A stretch of DNA of 64,000 bases from Winkia neuii. GTDB taxonomy: Bacteria > Actinomycetota > Actinomycetes > Actinomycetales > Actinomycetaceae. Made by a program: the position numbers and the translations under genes. Below, piece after piece: positions 1-9,757 of the stretch; positions within the stretch are counted from its first letter, which is position 1, and each line of letters begins with the position of its first letter. The DNA lies in NCBI RefSeq assembly GCF_029011175.1, contig NZ_CP118946.1, positions 2,104,680 through 2,168,679 of the forward strand, written 5' to 3'. The notes under the pieces are model-generated. The model had not been told where the DNA came from. It did no database searches and worked only from the letters and a program-made list of their open reading frames with translations.

Positions 1-810
1 GACGGTCGGAAAGTCAGGATCGGGATCCGCCTGCGCAGCCACCAGGGTTACGTCAGCGAAGCCAGCCCGCTGCAGCGCCTTTCGGCACAGGGGGCCGCCC
101 ACCCCGTGCATGGGGGTAAGCACGATTTTTAAATCCTGCTGCGGGGAAGGAGCCACCACCGCTCGTAGGTATTCTTCGGCCACGTCCACGGCCACTATCC
201 CCTGCCGCGAGCGCGGCACTTGGTTTGCAGGCTTGGCGGCAACGATGGCCTCCGCGATCTGAGCGTCGGCGGGCGAGATGATCTGCACTCCCTGAGCTGG
301 ACCGGTGGCGATTCGGCCACCAAGGTAGACCTTGTAGCCGTTGTCGCGAGCAGGATTGTGGGAGGCGGTCACCATGATTCCCGCGTCGGCACCCAACTTC
401 CGCACGGCGAAGGCGGTGATGGGAGTGGGTTGTGCGGGGGCCAGCTTGAGCGCTTCGCCGCCGGCCGCGCTAACGACCTCGGCAGCTGCTGAGGCAAGTT
501 GGGCAGAGCCGTAGCGCGCATCGCACCCAATTACCACCCTGGGGGTTGCAACTTTGCTGTTCAGCCAGGACATCAGCCCCGCGGTAGCGCGCACCACTAC
601 CGCTTCGTTCATGCGCGACTCGCCGGGGCCGAGGGCGCCGCGCAGCCCCGCCGTGCCAAATTGCAAAGGCCCAGAAAATGCGTCCTTCAACTGGCCTTTC
701 GCATCTTTGTCACCAGCCTGGGCGGCCTCTATGAGCCGGAGTAGTTCTTCCTTGGTGGCCGGGTCGGGATCTGCCTGTGCCCACTGTTTTGCCCTGGCTA
801 GTAGCTGCAT
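1..810 (-). CDS. Phospho-sugar mutase (phosphoglucomutase/phosphomannomutase family), 3' end outside window
   Basis: An alpha-D-phosphohexomutase family enzyme that moves phosphate within a sugar phosphate. As the last visible gene of a nucleoside catabolism operon it probably acts as phosphopentomutase on (deoxy)ribose-1-phosphate; that role is inference. About 270 N-terminal residues are visible. They include the family's N-terminal signature (LQFGTAGLRG), the phosphoserine loop (TASHNPARDNGYK, active serine in TASHNP) and a downstream LTPMHGVGG segment. The ATG at 810 overlaps the deoC stop as TAATG, so translation is coupled. The gene continues beyond position 1. Family assignment is secure; substrate is not. 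Confidence 0.9.
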   Translation of the reverse strand, partial: MQLLARAKQWAQADPDPATKEELLRLIEAAQAGDKDAKGQLKDAFSGPLQFGTAGLRGALGPGESRMNEAVVVRATAGLMSWLNSKVATPRVVIGCDARYGSAQLASAAAEVVSAAGGEALKLAPAQPTPITAFAVRKLGADAGIMVTASHNPARDNGYKVYLGGRIATGPAQGVQIISPADAQIAEAIVAAKPANQVPRSRQGIVAVDVAEEYLRAVVAPSPQQDLKIVLTPMHGVGGPLCRKALQRAGFADVTLVAAQADPDPDFPTV

Positions 811-1460
811 TAGTCCGCCATTTCCTGCAGGATTTTTGCCGACGCCGATAGACCTAGGCGGGTGGCTCCTGCAGCCACCATTTTCTGTGCCGCTTCGGCC
901 GTGCGAATGCCGCCCGATGCTTTCACCCCGGCCTTGCCGGCCACAGTCTTTGCCATCAGCGCCACGGCGTGTTCGCTAGCACCTCCGGCTGGGTGGAATC
1001 CGGTAGAAGTTTTTACGAAATCAGCGCCAGCGGCTACAGCGGCCTCACAGACGGCCACAATCTGCTCGTCGGTTAGGGCTGCTGATTCTATGATCACTTT
1101 CAACACCGCGGCGGGGATAGCAGCGCGCACCTGCGCAATTTCGTCCTCGATCTGGGCGTAATTACCTGCCTTGGCGTTGCCCACGTTGATCACCATGTCA
1201 ACTTCTTCGGCACCATCGCTGACAGCCTGTGCCGCCTCTGCAGCCTTGATCTGCGGCTTTACAGCCCCTGAGGGGAAGCCGCAGACGGTGGCCACGTGCA
1301 CGCCCTCGGGAACAGAAAGTGGTAGAGCCGAGGGCGAAACGCACACGGAATAGGTGCCCAGCCGGGCGGCCTCCTTGCCTAGAGCCTCAAAGTCCGCGGG
1401 GGTTGCTTCAGGCTTCAGCAAGGTGTGATCGATCATGCGAGCTAATTCCGAACGTTTCAC
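810..1460 (-). CDS. deoC: Deoxyribose-phosphate aldolase
   Basis: Class I aldolase cleaving 2-deoxyribose-5-phosphate to glyceraldehyde-3-phosphate and acetaldehyde, the last step of deoxynucleoside catabolism. The 216 residues match the usual bacterial DeoC length. The N-terminus ([18 protein letters not shown]), the Schiff-base strand with VLKVIIE, and the FVKTSTGF and VKASGGIRT motifs are all present; the lysine of VKASGG is the conserved proton-relay lysine. The start overlaps the upstream transporter by 4 bases (ATGA) and the stop overlaps the mutase, so the gene sits inside a tightly coupled operon. Confidence 0.96.
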   Translation of the reverse strand: MKRSELARMIDHTLLKPEATPADFEALGKEAARLGTYSVCVSPSALPLSVPEGVHVATVCGFPSGAVKPQIKAAEAAQAVSDGAEEVDMVINVGNAKAGNYAQIEDEIAQVRAAIPAAVLKVIIESAALTDEQIVAVCEAAVAAGADFVKTSTGFHPAGGASEHAVALMAKTVAGKAGVKASGGIRTAEAAQKMVAAGATRLGLSASAKILQEMAD

Positions 1461-2869
1461 TTTTCCTCCTGTAGGGTCCGGCGCTGCCGGTTCCGCTTTT
1501 CAATTCGAGCCATGTTTGTATCGGCAACCACATAGATGATGGCACCGACCAGGGCTATCGCAGCCAGGATAAACATGACCGCCGCGTATCCGCCCGTGCC
1601 CCCGAGCACCCCGGGAAGCTCCAGGTGCAGGTCGGCCAGCTTCGCGCTGTAGGCAATGCCCAACGGAATCGCAATGTTCACAGTCAAGTTATAGAAACCA
1701 ACGGCAATGCCAGATTGTTCGCCGGGAATCTTTGCTAGCGCAGACGACAGTAGCGGGGCATACATAAGGGCGTAGCCGCACGCGAACAGCAGCGAGGCCA
1801 CGACGAACACTGCCGGGGAAGCCTTCATGAAGAAGCCCATGAGCAGCAGCGCAATCACAATAGAGGCGGCCGCAGTGTAGATTGCTTTGCGGGTAGACAG
1901 CAGTTGGCCGATCTTACCGGAAGCCACTCCAACCAAGATGGCGCCGACATAACCGGGCGCTAGCAGCAGGGACGCACCCGCAGCCTTGTAACCGTGTACC
2001 TGCTGCGCAACGGCGGGGAACAACACGATGAAGCCGAGCTGTACCGAGTAGACGATGAACACAAACACCAGCGCCCAGATATAACGCCCGTTCCGGAAGA
2101 AGCGGGGGTGCACTAGCGCCGCGGGCGACTTGGCTACGTGCACGGCAAATAGGACGATGCCTAAAAGGGTTGGCGCCAGCCAGACAATCTTAAATTCCTG
2201 CATGAACATGATCAGCGAGGAGGCGAAGATGGCGATCAGCGCCAGTCCGATCCAGTCCACCTTGCCGGTTTGTAGTTCTTCGTCCGCGGGGACGGTACGC
2301 AAAATAATTGGAATGGCGAACACCAGGATCAGCGGGATTGCGAACATGGCAGTCCAGGACACGTAGGTGGCCATGAAACCGCTGGCCAACGCCCCGAAGA
2401 GGGTGGATGCCTGGAAGGCAGCCGTCGAAAAACCAAGATAGGTTTTCTGCTGGGCCTCACTCAGCTGCTTCGTCACGTAAATGACGTACAGTGTTTCCGC
2501 CGCAGCCAGCCCCGCAGTTTGGACGATGCGTCCTAGCAGCACGAGCGGCCACGAAGCCTGCCCTAAGAAGCCCAGGAGGGATCCTACGATAGCCAACGTA
2601 ATGCCCGCCAACATCAGGGTGCGGACGGGCACGAAGTCTGACAGCGCCGCGTAGACAACCGCCCCGATGCCGATCAGAATGCCCGCCAAGGATGCTTGCA
2701 GTGACACCTGGTTCAGACTCAGGTGCAGCGCCTGCCCCATCGAGGAAGTCATGAACTTGAAGCCATTGTCAATGATCAGGCTGAACACGAACGTGAACAG
2801 CATGATCGGGACCGCAGCCTCCGGTGAGGGCGACCTCTTTAGTTTTGCGCTCTTAGCTGCGGCAGTCAC
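1457..2869 (-). CDS. MFS transporter, likely nucleoside uptake
   Basis: A 470-residue integral membrane protein of the major facilitator superfamily, with about 14 hydrophobic segments in the style of the DHA2/TetK-like group. A short charged N-terminus precedes the first helix and the C-terminus is basic ([10 protein letters not shown]). It lies between deoD and deoC with 4-base overlaps on both sides. That position suggests it imports nucleosides or a related pentoside. The sequence does not show the substrate, and drug-proton antiport is common in the same subfamily. Confidence 0.82.
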   Translation of the reverse strand: MTAAAKSAKLKRSPSPEAAVPIMLFTFVFSLIIDNGFKFMTSSMGQALHLSLNQVSLQASLAGILIGIGAVVYAALSDFVPVRTLMLAGITLAIVGSLLGFLGQASWPLVLLGRIVQTAGLAAAETLYVIYVTKQLSEAQQKTYLGFSTAAFQASTLFGALASGFMATYVSWTAMFAIPLILVFAIPIILRTVPADEELQTGKVDWIGLALIAIFASSLIMFMQEFKIVWLAPTLLGIVLFAVHVAKSPAALVHPRFFRNGRYIWALVFVFIVYSVQLGFIVLFPAVAQQVHGYKAAGASLLLAPGYVGAILVGVASGKIGQLLSTRKAIYTAAASIVIALLLMGFFMKASPAVFVVASLLFACGYALMYAPLLSSALAKIPGEQSGIAVGFYNLTVNIAIPLGIAYSAKLADLHLELPGVLGGTGGYAAVMFILAAIALVGAIIYVVADTNMARIEKRNRQRRTLQEEK

Positions 2870-3585
2870 TTCTGGGCCTCCTTGGCTGCTACGGGCAGGG
2901 TCAGTTCGATCATCTTAGTGAAGGCCTCCTGGCGTTCCTGGGCACTGGTGTGCGCGCCCGTGACTATGTTGTCCGAGACGGTAAATATACCGAGGGCGTT
3001 AGCTCCGGCCTCGGCGGCTACCGAATACAGGCCGGCAGATTCCATTTCCACGGCGAGTACGCCCATCTTCGCCCACCGCTCATTCACGGTTTGGTCGAAG
3101 TTGTAGAACACGTCCGAGGACAAGATATTACCTACGTGAATCGGGGTGTCTTGGCGCAGCGACTCCTGGTATACGCCCTCGAGCAAATCCCAGGAAGCGG
3201 TGGGAGCATAGGTTCCCGGCAGGTTGAACTGGTTGATGAAATTTGAATCAGTCGAAGCTGAGGACGCCACCACCACATCGTATAAGTCCAGGTCGGGCTG
3301 TAAAGCGCCACAAGAACCTACCCGGATAACATTGCGCACCCCAAAGAAGTGAATCAGTTCGTGGGCATATAGGCTGATGGAGGGGATCCCCATGCCAGAG
3401 CCCATCACGGAAACCTGAGTCCCCTCATACGTGCCGGTAAAGCCCAGCATCCCGCGCACCGAGTTGAATTGGACTACGTCACGCAAATAGGTTTCGGCAA
3501 TAAATTTTGCGCGCAGGGGGTCTCCTGGCATTAGTACCGTGTTCGCTATTGGTCCTGTGGGGTTGATGTGCGGGGTCTGCTGCAT
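2866..3585 (-). CDS. deoD: Purine-nucleoside phosphorylase (DeoD type)
   Basis: Hexameric-type purine nucleoside phosphorylase that splits purine (deoxy)nucleosides with phosphate into base and (deoxy)ribose-1-phosphate. The N-terminus TPHIN followed by VLMPGDPLRAKFIAETYL is the DeoD signature, and VRVGSCGALQ and VEMESAGLYSVA (nucleoside-binding Met-Glu) follow. The start is placed at 3585 because the protein then begins MQQTPHIN as in other DeoD proteins, with GGAAG about 9 bases upstream. A longer frame opening at 3621 adds 12 residues foreign to the family. This is the first gene of the minus-strand operon deoD-MFS-deoC-mutase. Confidence 0.95.
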   Translation of the reverse strand: MQQTPHINPTGPIANTVLMPGDPLRAKFIAETYLRDVVQFNSVRGMLGFTGTYEGTQVSVMGSGMGIPSISLYAHELIHFFGVRNVIRVGSCGALQPDLDLYDVVVASSASTDSNFINQFNLPGTYAPTASWDLLEGVYQESLRQDTPIHVGNILSSDVFYNFDQTVNERWAKMGVLAVEMESAGLYSVAAEAGANALGIFTVSDNIVTGAHTSAQERQEAFTKMIELTLPVAAKEAQK

Positions 3586-3795
3586 AACGATGTACTTCCG
3601 AATCGGAGTTATTGCGCCCAAAACTTAGGCTTTCGGTCCGCTTAGAAGACTAAACACTTTCGGCTGCCTTTACACCTTTCCCAGGTAGAGCCACTTTTCT
3701 TTGCCTGCCTGGTGCCGACACAAAGTGGGCGCAGGCGAACCCGTGCGCGCCAATTCCATTACCCGCAGGCGCGGAAAATGTGGAACGCTTAGAGC

Positions 3796-4704
3796 ATGAG
3801 AACTGCTTCCGCCCGTCGTCGCTTCGGCCTACTCGCGCTATTACTGTGCCTTTGTGCCGTTGTTCTGAGTGGGTGCGAAGCGGATACTTCACTGCATATC
3901 TATCCGGATCAGACATACACGATGCACTCCACGCTGGCAGTGCCTGTCGAGGCCGGTAGTCAGCTGACGTGCACTTCGCTAAAGAACCTGCTGCTGCAAG
4001 CGGGCGGACAAGGGCAGACGCGCGTGGAAGACAAATCCACCAAACAAGAGATCAACTGCGTCATCGACTTCACCAAGCCGCAGCCGATCGCTAACTCTGG
4101 TTCGCCTTTCGTAACCATCAAGCACTACAGCGGCCGCTACCGCGTGTCCTTGCCGGGGGACCCTTCTTACTCCAGCATTGTCGAGGGCGCGCAATTCAAG
4201 TTCTCGATCACCTTCCCCGGGCCGGTCACCGACATTTCCGGTTCCTACGGGGCCAAGGCAGACGGCAACACCGTGACCTGGACTAACCCGCGCGTACTTA
4301 ATACCGGTTTCGCTGTTGAAGGGCGCGACAATGCCGGCTTTTCGCTGTCGCAGGTAGTCATCTGGGCCCTAACCGCGCTTGTGTTACTTTCCGCTCTAGG
4401 CACTTCAAGAGCACTTGGCAGGCCCGATTCCTTTAAGAATATTCAGCAGCGGTGGCGCGCATTTTGGATTCCTACCAGACCTAAGATCATCGCCGCCCTC
4501 GACAAAGCGAAGGAACTATTGCGCCAAAGTGGCACTAAAGGCAGGCAGGGCGCAACAAAGGTCGGCCGTTCCATGGGGAGAGGCGTGAAGAGGGCGGGCT
4601 CTACGACCGCTAAGGCAACTAGAAAAGCCTTCACTTCTACCAGTAAGTTCGCGAAGAAGACGGCGGAGCGCGCTAGCTCGGCAATGAAGAACAAGAAAAA
4701 GTAG
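3796..4704 (+). CDS. LppM-like lipoprotein with basic C-terminal tail
   Basis: A 302-residue predicted lipoprotein. The signal peptide ends in a lipobox (VLSGC, lipidated Cys27). An ectodomain of about 160 residues resembles the actinobacterial LppM domain (CEADTSLHIYPDQTYTM at its start). One transmembrane helix lies near residues 187-207, followed by a cytoplasmic tail of about 95 residues very rich in Lys, Arg, Ser and Thr. It is divergent from the deoD operon. LppM of mycobacteria affects the cell surface and host interaction, but no enzymatic role is known; function here is unassigned. Confidence 0.75.
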   Translation: MRTASARRRFGLLALLLCLCAVVLSGCEADTSLHIYPDQTYTMHSTLAVPVEAGSQLTCTSLKNLLLQAGGQGQTRVEDKSTKQEINCVIDFTKPQPIANSGSPFVTIKHYSGRYRVSLPGDPSYSSIVEGAQFKFSITFPGPVTDISGSYGAKADGNTVTWTNPRVLNTGFAVEGRDNAGFSLSQVVIWALTALVLLSALGTSRALGRPDSFKNIQQRWRAFWIPTRPKIIAALDKAKELLRQSGTKGRQGATKVGRSMGRGVKRAGSTTAKATRKAFTSTSKFAKKTAERASSAMKNKKK

Positions 4705-4741
4705 CCGCAAAGGAAAACTAAGAGGAGATCCCTTTTTAGGC

Positions 4742-4793
4742 TTTACAACCTCCGCACCCAAAGGGCTACACTGGAATGGTCGACGCGCGTCGA
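4742..4793 (+). promoter_or_regulatory. Promoter with 14-bp palindromic operator for the alpha-glucoside operon
   Basis: TTTACA (4742-4747) and TACACT (4767-4772), 19 bases apart, form a plausible -35/-10 pair. The perfect palindrome TCGACGCGCGTCGA (4780-4793) lies exactly where transcription would start. A central-CG palindrome at the start site is typical of LacI-family repressors, and such a regulator is encoded as the fifth gene of this operon. The pairing is inferred. Confidence 0.65.
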
Positions 4794-4840
4794 GAAGGCG
4801 TACGACACCCCGTCCCGATTAACAAAGGAGTTACGCGGAG

Positions 4841-6136
4841 ATGAAGACAAAAGCGCTCTCACTTGGCGCTTTGGCCGCTTGCGCTGCACTAGCACTTACA
4901 GCGTGCGGCGGCAATACGGTAAGTGAAGAAGACATCAAATCAGGAAAGATCGAAGGCCGAGGCCCCATCACATACGTGCAGGGCAAAGACAACTCCGGCA
5001 AACTAGCACCGATGCTCGAGGACTGGAATAAGGCCCACCCCAAAGAGCGCGTGACCATGATTGAACTATCCTCCGAAGCGGACCAGCAACGCAATTCGAT
5101 GGTGCAAAACGCGCAGACCAAGTCCGATTCGTTCTGTGTACTATCTCTAGACAACGTGTGGATGGCGGAATTTGCTGCCTACCGATGGATTCTGCCGCTA
5201 CCCGAAAACCAATTCCCTAAGGAAAAGATCCTTCCTCCGGTGTGGCAGACCGGCATGTACCGCGGTCAGCTCTTCGCTATGCCGCACGGCTCCGATGGCG
5301 GCATCTTGTTCTACCGCAAAGACCTTCTGCAAAAGGCGGGCATTACCAAAGCCCCCAAGACCTGGGATGACATGAAGAAAGGCTGCAATGCAGTCCGGGC
5401 TCTTCCGGGCCACAAAGACATTGGCTGCTACGCCGGCCAATTCGCCAAATACGAAGGCCTAACCGTAAATGCGGACGAAGCCATTCACGCCTTCGGCGGC
5501 CAGACGGTTGACAAGGACGGCAAAGTCAAGGTCAACTCCCCCGAAGCGAAGAAGGGGCTAAAAGTTATCGCCGACGGTTTCAAGAGCGGCTTCATCCCCA
5601 AAGAATCACTAACTTACAAGGAAGAAGAAGGCCGCAACGCCTTTGAATCAGAGCGCGTCCTGTACTACCGCAACTGGCCGTACCAATACGCCCTCAGCAA
5701 GGAAAAACTGGGCGACAAGATGGGCGTTGCCCCCATGCCTGGCTTTACCGCAGACAAGCCCGAGGGCGGCACCTCCTCTCTAGGCGGGCACAACGCGGCT
5801 ATCTCTTCCTACTGCAAGAACAGGGCCACTGCCCTGGACTTCATCAAGTGGTACACCTCGGAGCCCATCCAGAAGCGGCTCCTAACCGAAACCACTTTGG
5901 CTCCTATCTACACCTCGCTCTACGACGACCCGAGCCTGATCAAACAATTCCCCTACCTGCCGTCACTGAAGAAATCCATCGAGAGCGCAGTGCCCCGCCC
6001 GCAGGTTTACAACTACGGGGATGTTTCCACCACCATTCAGGACGCCGTATTCCCGGTGCTGAAAGGTGAAACCGAAACGGGTCCGGCCCTGGACGGGTTG
6101 GCAAAGAAGCTAACCAAAATGACCTCGGGGAAGTAA
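4841..6136 (+). CDS. Sugar ABC transporter substrate-binding lipoprotein
   Basis: Family 1 extracellular solute-binding protein (MalE-like), 431 residues, the cell-surface receptor of a carbohydrate ABC importer. A lipoprotein signal peptide ends at LTAC (Cys22). The mature part shows the MalE-type pattern: GILFYRKDLLQKAGI, WDDM, LGGHNAAIS, and a helical region typical of maltodextrin/trehalose-type binders. First gene of a six-gene operon behind a promoter/operator. It is followed by two permeases and an alpha-glucosidase, so an alpha-glucoside (maltose, isomaltose, trehalose or similar) is the likely ligand; the exact sugar is unknown. Confidence 0.92.
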   Translation: MKTKALSLGALAACAALALTACGGNTVSEEDIKSGKIEGRGPITYVQGKDNSGKLAPMLEDWNKAHPKERVTMIELSSEADQQRNSMVQNAQTKSDSFCVLSLDNVWMAEFAAYRWILPLPENQFPKEKILPPVWQTGMYRGQLFAMPHGSDGGILFYRKDLLQKAGITKAPKTWDDMKKGCNAVRALPGHKDIGCYAGQFAKYEGLTVNADEAIHAFGGQTVDKDGKVKVNSPEAKKGLKVIADGFKSGFIPKESLTYKEEEGRNAFESERVLYYRNWPYQYALSKEKLGDKMGVAPMPGFTADKPEGGTSSLGGHNAAISSYCKNRATALDFIKWYTSEPIQKRLLTETTLAPIYTSLYDDPSLIKQFPYLPSLKKSIESAVPRPQVYNYGDVSTTIQDAVFPVLKGETETGPALDGLAKKLTKMTSGK

Positions 6137-6147
6137 AGGAAACTGCC

Positions 6148-7212
6148 ATGGCAAAATCTAAATCACTGGCATTGACCGATTCGGGGAAGGCGCAGGCGAA
6201 ACTAGCCGGATGGCTGGTTTCCCCCACCATCATCGTCATTGCCATCGTCATCTTGTTCCCCACCATTTCCGCCCTCTACCAATCCCTGTGGGGCTTTCGC
6301 GGCATTGACCCATCCACGGGCTTCGTCCGCGACAGCGAACCGTTCGTCGGCTTGGAAAACTATGTCAACATCTTCCGCGGCGACACCGGCTCCCGCTTCT
6401 GGAACGCTTTCTGGAACACCACTTTCTTCGCCACTGTCACGGTAGCGATCGAAACCGTGTTGGGTGTGGCAATGGCCTTGATCATGCACAAGGCCATGAA
6501 GGGACGCGGCCTAGTGCGAGCCGCAATCTTGGTCCCCTGGGCCATTCCTACCGCTGTTTCCGCAGTGCTGTGGAAGTGGATCTTTGACGCGCACGGCGCC
6601 GCAAACGCCCTGTTCAACACGCAAATCCTGTGGGCAACCTCGGACTGGCCGGCAAAGTTTGCGATCATCATCGCGGACACCTGGAAGACAGCCCCCTTCA
6701 TTGGGCTGCTAACGCTTGCGGGGCTACAGGTCATCCCCGATGACGTCTACGAGGCCGCCAAGATTGACGGCGCGGGCGCCTGGCGCAGGTTCATGACCAT
6801 TACGCTGCCGCTAGTGAAACCCGCCCTCGTCGTAGCGGTCCTGTTCCGCATGCTCGACGCGCTGCGCATGTTCGACCTTCCCTACATTTTGATTGGTCCT
6901 CGCAAAGCTTCGGTAGAAACCCTGTCGATGCTGGTGCAAGACGACGCCTCGAACCTGCGCTACGGCAGCGCAGCGGCCTACGCGGTGGTGCTGTTCATCT
7001 ACGTGTTCATGATCGCCTTCGCCTTCGTCAAGGTACTGGGTGCCGAACTGGTAGACGAACCAAACTCCGGTTCCAAACTGCGACTATCGCAATTCTTCAA
7101 GAGGTCGAAAAAGCCGGTCACCTCGACCAGGCCAGCCGAAATTAGCGCGGCCCAAAAAGGTAGCACCGTTACCAGAGCTGCCAACACTTCCGGGAAGGAG
7201 CAGGCCCGATGA
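6148..7212 (+). CDS. Sugar ABC transporter permease, MalF type
   Basis: Inner-membrane permease of a carbohydrate ABC importer, 354 residues, about six membrane helices. The cytoplasmic EAA loop that contacts the ATPase is clear (YEAAKIDGAGAWRRFMTITLP). It begins 11 bases after the binding-protein stop with AAGGA as ribosome-binding site and overlaps the next permease by 4 bases. The last 55 residues or so are a charged Ser/Thr/Lys-rich cytoplasmic tail not needed by the family. No ATPase gene is in the operon, so a shared MsiK-like ATPase encoded elsewhere is likely. Confidence 0.94.
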   Translation: MAKSKSLALTDSGKAQAKLAGWLVSPTIIVIAIVILFPTISALYQSLWGFRGIDPSTGFVRDSEPFVGLENYVNIFRGDTGSRFWNAFWNTTFFATVTVAIETVLGVAMALIMHKAMKGRGLVRAAILVPWAIPTAVSAVLWKWIFDAHGAANALFNTQILWATSDWPAKFAIIIADTWKTAPFIGLLTLAGLQVIPDDVYEAAKIDGAGAWRRFMTITLPLVKPALVVAVLFRMLDALRMFDLPYILIGPRKASVETLSMLVQDDASNLRYGSAAAYAVVLFIYVFMIAFAFVKVLGAELVDEPNSGSKLRLSQFFKRSKKPVTSTRPAEISAAQKGSTVTRAANTSGKEQAR

Positions 7213-8054
7213 AGGACTCAAAGCTAAAAGCGGGACTGACCAACACGTCCTCGTGGATCGGGATCGCCGCCATCGTCATCTTCTGTCTGGCGCCCTTCTA
7301 CTGGATGATCGTTTCCTCGCTGCGCCCCACTAAAGACATCTTCGACACGACCCTGTGGCCGAAGACGCTCAGCATGGAAAACTACACGCAGGTATTCGAC
7401 CCGTCGCGCCAATTCGGCAGGTCGCTGCTGAACTCGGTCCTGGTGGCAGGACTAACCACCGTGCTAGCCCTAGTCATCGCGACCATCACCGCATACGCCC
7501 TGGCGCGACTGGAATTTCCTGGAAAATCAATCATTTTGACAATCGTGATTGCCACCTCGATGTTCCCACTAGTGGCCATCGTGGTGCCGCTGCTAAAACT
7601 GTTCACCGCATGGGGATGGATCAACACTTACCAGGCCATGATCCTGCCCGACCTGTCCTTCGCTTTGCCTCTGGCAGTGTGGAATCTGACCAGCTTCTTC
7701 AAGCAGATGCCGCGCGAACTAGAGCAGGCCGCAATGGTAGACGGGTGCACTCCCGGGCAGGCATTCCGCCGAGTCATCCTGCCCATTGCCGCCCCCGGCG
7801 TGTTCACCACCGCGATCATCGTCTTCATCAACACCTGGAATGAATTCCTGATCGCCGTTACGATGATCAACAAGCCCGAAATGCAAACAGCCCCAGTGGC
7901 TATCTCCAAATTTGGCGGGGTCAGCGGTTTTGAGACCCCGTTCGGATCACAGATGGCGGCAGGCGTGATCGTCACGATCCCGCTAGTGATCCTTGTACTG
8001 CTATTCCAACGCCGAATCGTAGCCGGCCTCGCCGCCGGCGGCGTCAAGCAATAA
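7209..8054 (+). CDS. Sugar ABC transporter permease, MalG type
   Basis: Second permease subunit, 281 residues, about six membrane helices, forming a heterodimer with the preceding MalF-like protein. The EAA-loop signature is present (EQAAMVDGCTPGQAFRRVILP), as is the MalG-type FINTWNEFLIA segment. The start overlaps the preceding stop (ATGA). It ends 18 bases before the alpha-glucosidase. Assignment to the carbohydrate uptake transporter-1 family is firm; the substrate is inferred from the neighbouring glucosidase. Confidence 0.94.
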   Translation: MKDSKLKAGLTNTSSWIGIAAIVIFCLAPFYWMIVSSLRPTKDIFDTTLWPKTLSMENYTQVFDPSRQFGRSLLNSVLVAGLTTVLALVIATITAYALARLEFPGKSIILTIVIATSMFPLVAIVVPLLKLFTAWGWINTYQAMILPDLSFALPLAVWNLTSFFKQMPRELEQAAMVDGCTPGQAFRRVILPIAAPGVFTTAIIVFINTWNEFLIAVTMINKPEMQTAPVAISKFGGVSGFETPFGSQMAAGVIVTIPLVILVLLFQRRIVAGLAAGGVKQ

Positions 8055-8072
8055 GAACCTAGGAGGGGAATC

Positions 8073-9737
8073 TTGACCGATACCACTATGCGCCCAGACA
8101 TGGATCAGTGGTGGCGCAGCGCAGTAATCTACCAGGTCTACCCGCGGTCCTTCGCGGACTCGGGAGCAGACGGCCTGGGGGATCTGCCTGGCATCATTTC
8201 GAAGCTCGACTACCTGGCCAAACTGGGGGTAGATGCGATCTGGATATCGCCGTTCTACCCCTCGCCGCAGGCAGATGCCGGCTACGACGTTGCGGACTAC
8301 TTCGACATCAACCCGGACTACGGCACCCTTGCCGACTACGACAAGTTGGTCTCTCGCGCCCACGCCCTGGGCATAAAGGTGATCATCGACGTGGTGCCGA
8401 ACCATTCGTCCTCGGACCACAAGTGGTTCAAGGAGGCACTAGCTGCCGGGCCGAACTCGCCCGAACGCGACCGCTACATCTTCCGTTACAGCGAGGACGG
8501 GGCGCCCAACAACTGGGGCTCCATGTTTGGCGGACCCGCCTGGTCCAAGGTGGACCTGCGCACTGGCAAGGAAGAAGACCGCGGCTGGTGGTACCTGCAC
8601 CTGTTCGATCCGGAACAGCCGGACTTCAACTGGAAGAACCCGCAGGTACACGAACTATTTAGGGACTACCTCCGGTTCTGGTGCGAGAAGGGTACCGACG
8701 GTTTCCGCGTAGACGTGGCCCACGGCCTCGTAAAGGCCGAAGGACTGCCCGACGACACGATCGGACCGGATCGCTGGAATCCGGAAAAAACTAGCGGCAA
8801 GAACGTGGAACCCTACTACGACCAGGACGGGGTCCACGAGATCTACCGCGAGTGGCGCAAGGTATTGGACGAATTCGGCCGCGACCGCATGCTGGTGGCC
8901 GAAGCGTGGGTGGACCCACTGTCGCGTACCGCTAAGTACGTGCGCGAAGACGAAATGAGCCAGGCATTCAACTTCGCCTACCTGAAGGCTCCGTGGCAGG
9001 CGGCAGAACTGCGGCAGGTCATCGACACCACCCGCACCGAATTTGGCAAGGTCGGCGCGCCCGTCACCTGGGTACTGTCCAACCATGACGTAGTCCGGCA
9101 CGCGACCAGGCTGGGCTACGAGGCGGGCTACGACACCGAGTCGGGCATCAGCGCCTCGGATCCGCAGCCGGATCGCGAACTAGGCCTCCGCCGCGCGCTC
9201 GCGGCCACCACGTTCATGATGGGCCTGCCCGGCGGCGCCTACATCTACCAGGGTGAAGAACTGGGTCTTCCCGAGCACACCACCCTGGATGACGATGCCC
9301 GCCAGGATCCCACCTGGTTCCGTACCGGCAAGCGCGTTCCCGGCCGCGACGGCTGCCGCATCCCGCTGCCGTGGGTTCACGACGCCAAGAACTACGGTTT
9401 CGGCACCGGCACCCCGTGGTTGCCGCAGCCGGAATTGTGGGCAGAGTTGGCAGCCGACCTGCAGGAGCAGGATTCGGCCTCGCCGCTGGCGCACTACCGT
9501 CACCTCCTGTCCCAGCGCAGGGCATTTTCCATGGGCACGGGCGACCTGCAGTGGGTCGACTCGCCTAAGGACGTGCTGGCCTTTACCAACGGGCAGGTAC
9601 TAGTGGCACTGAACCTGGGAGAGGACGCCGCCCTTGACATCGAGGGCGAAGCAGTGGTGGCCACCAAGGGCGCCACTGTCGAAGACGGCAAGGTACACCT
9701 GGAGCGCGACAGCGCCATCTGGGTACACCTGAAGTAG
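8073..9737 (+). CDS. GH13 alpha-glucosidase (oligo-1,6-/alpha-1,4-glucosidase type)
   Basis: Cytoplasmic glycoside hydrolase family 13 enzyme, 554 residues, no signal peptide, releasing glucose from imported alpha-glucosides. The four conserved regions are visible: DVVPNHSS, FRVDVAHG with nucleophile Asp214, VAEAW with acid/base Glu277, and SNHD with Asp339. The N-terminus WWRSAVIYQVYPRSFADS is typical of the oligo-glucosidase subfamily. Start is a TTG at 8073 behind a strong AGGAGGGG site. It belongs to the operon with the ABC importer and LacI regulator. Linkage preference (alpha-1,4, alpha-1,6 or sucrose) cannot be decided by eye. Confidence 0.95.
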   Translation: MTDTTMRPDMDQWWRSAVIYQVYPRSFADSGADGLGDLPGIISKLDYLAKLGVDAIWISPFYPSPQADAGYDVADYFDINPDYGTLADYDKLVSRAHALGIKVIIDVVPNHSSSDHKWFKEALAAGPNSPERDRYIFRYSEDGAPNNWGSMFGGPAWSKVDLRTGKEEDRGWWYLHLFDPEQPDFNWKNPQVHELFRDYLRFWCEKGTDGFRVDVAHGLVKAEGLPDDTIGPDRWNPEKTSGKNVEPYYDQDGVHEIYREWRKVLDEFGRDRMLVAEAWVDPLSRTAKYVREDEMSQAFNFAYLKAPWQAAELRQVIDTTRTEFGKVGAPVTWVLSNHDVVRHATRLGYEAGYDTESGISASDPQPDRELGLRRALAATTFMMGLPGGAYIYQGEELGLPEHTTLDDDARQDPTWFRTGKRVPGRDGCRIPLPWVHDAKNYGFGTGTPWLPQPELWAELAADLQEQDSASPLAHYRHLLSQRRAFSMGTGDLQWVDSPKDVLAFTNGQVLVALNLGEDAALDIEGEAVVATKGATVEDGKVHLERDSAIWVHLK

Positions 9738-9757
9738 CGGAAAAGAGGGCGACACCA

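Noticed and set aside
3586-3621. Longer N-terminus for deoD starting at 3621
   Set aside because: Adds 12 residues not seen in DeoD proteins; the start at 3585 has a ribosome-binding site and the family's MQQTPHIN-type beginning.
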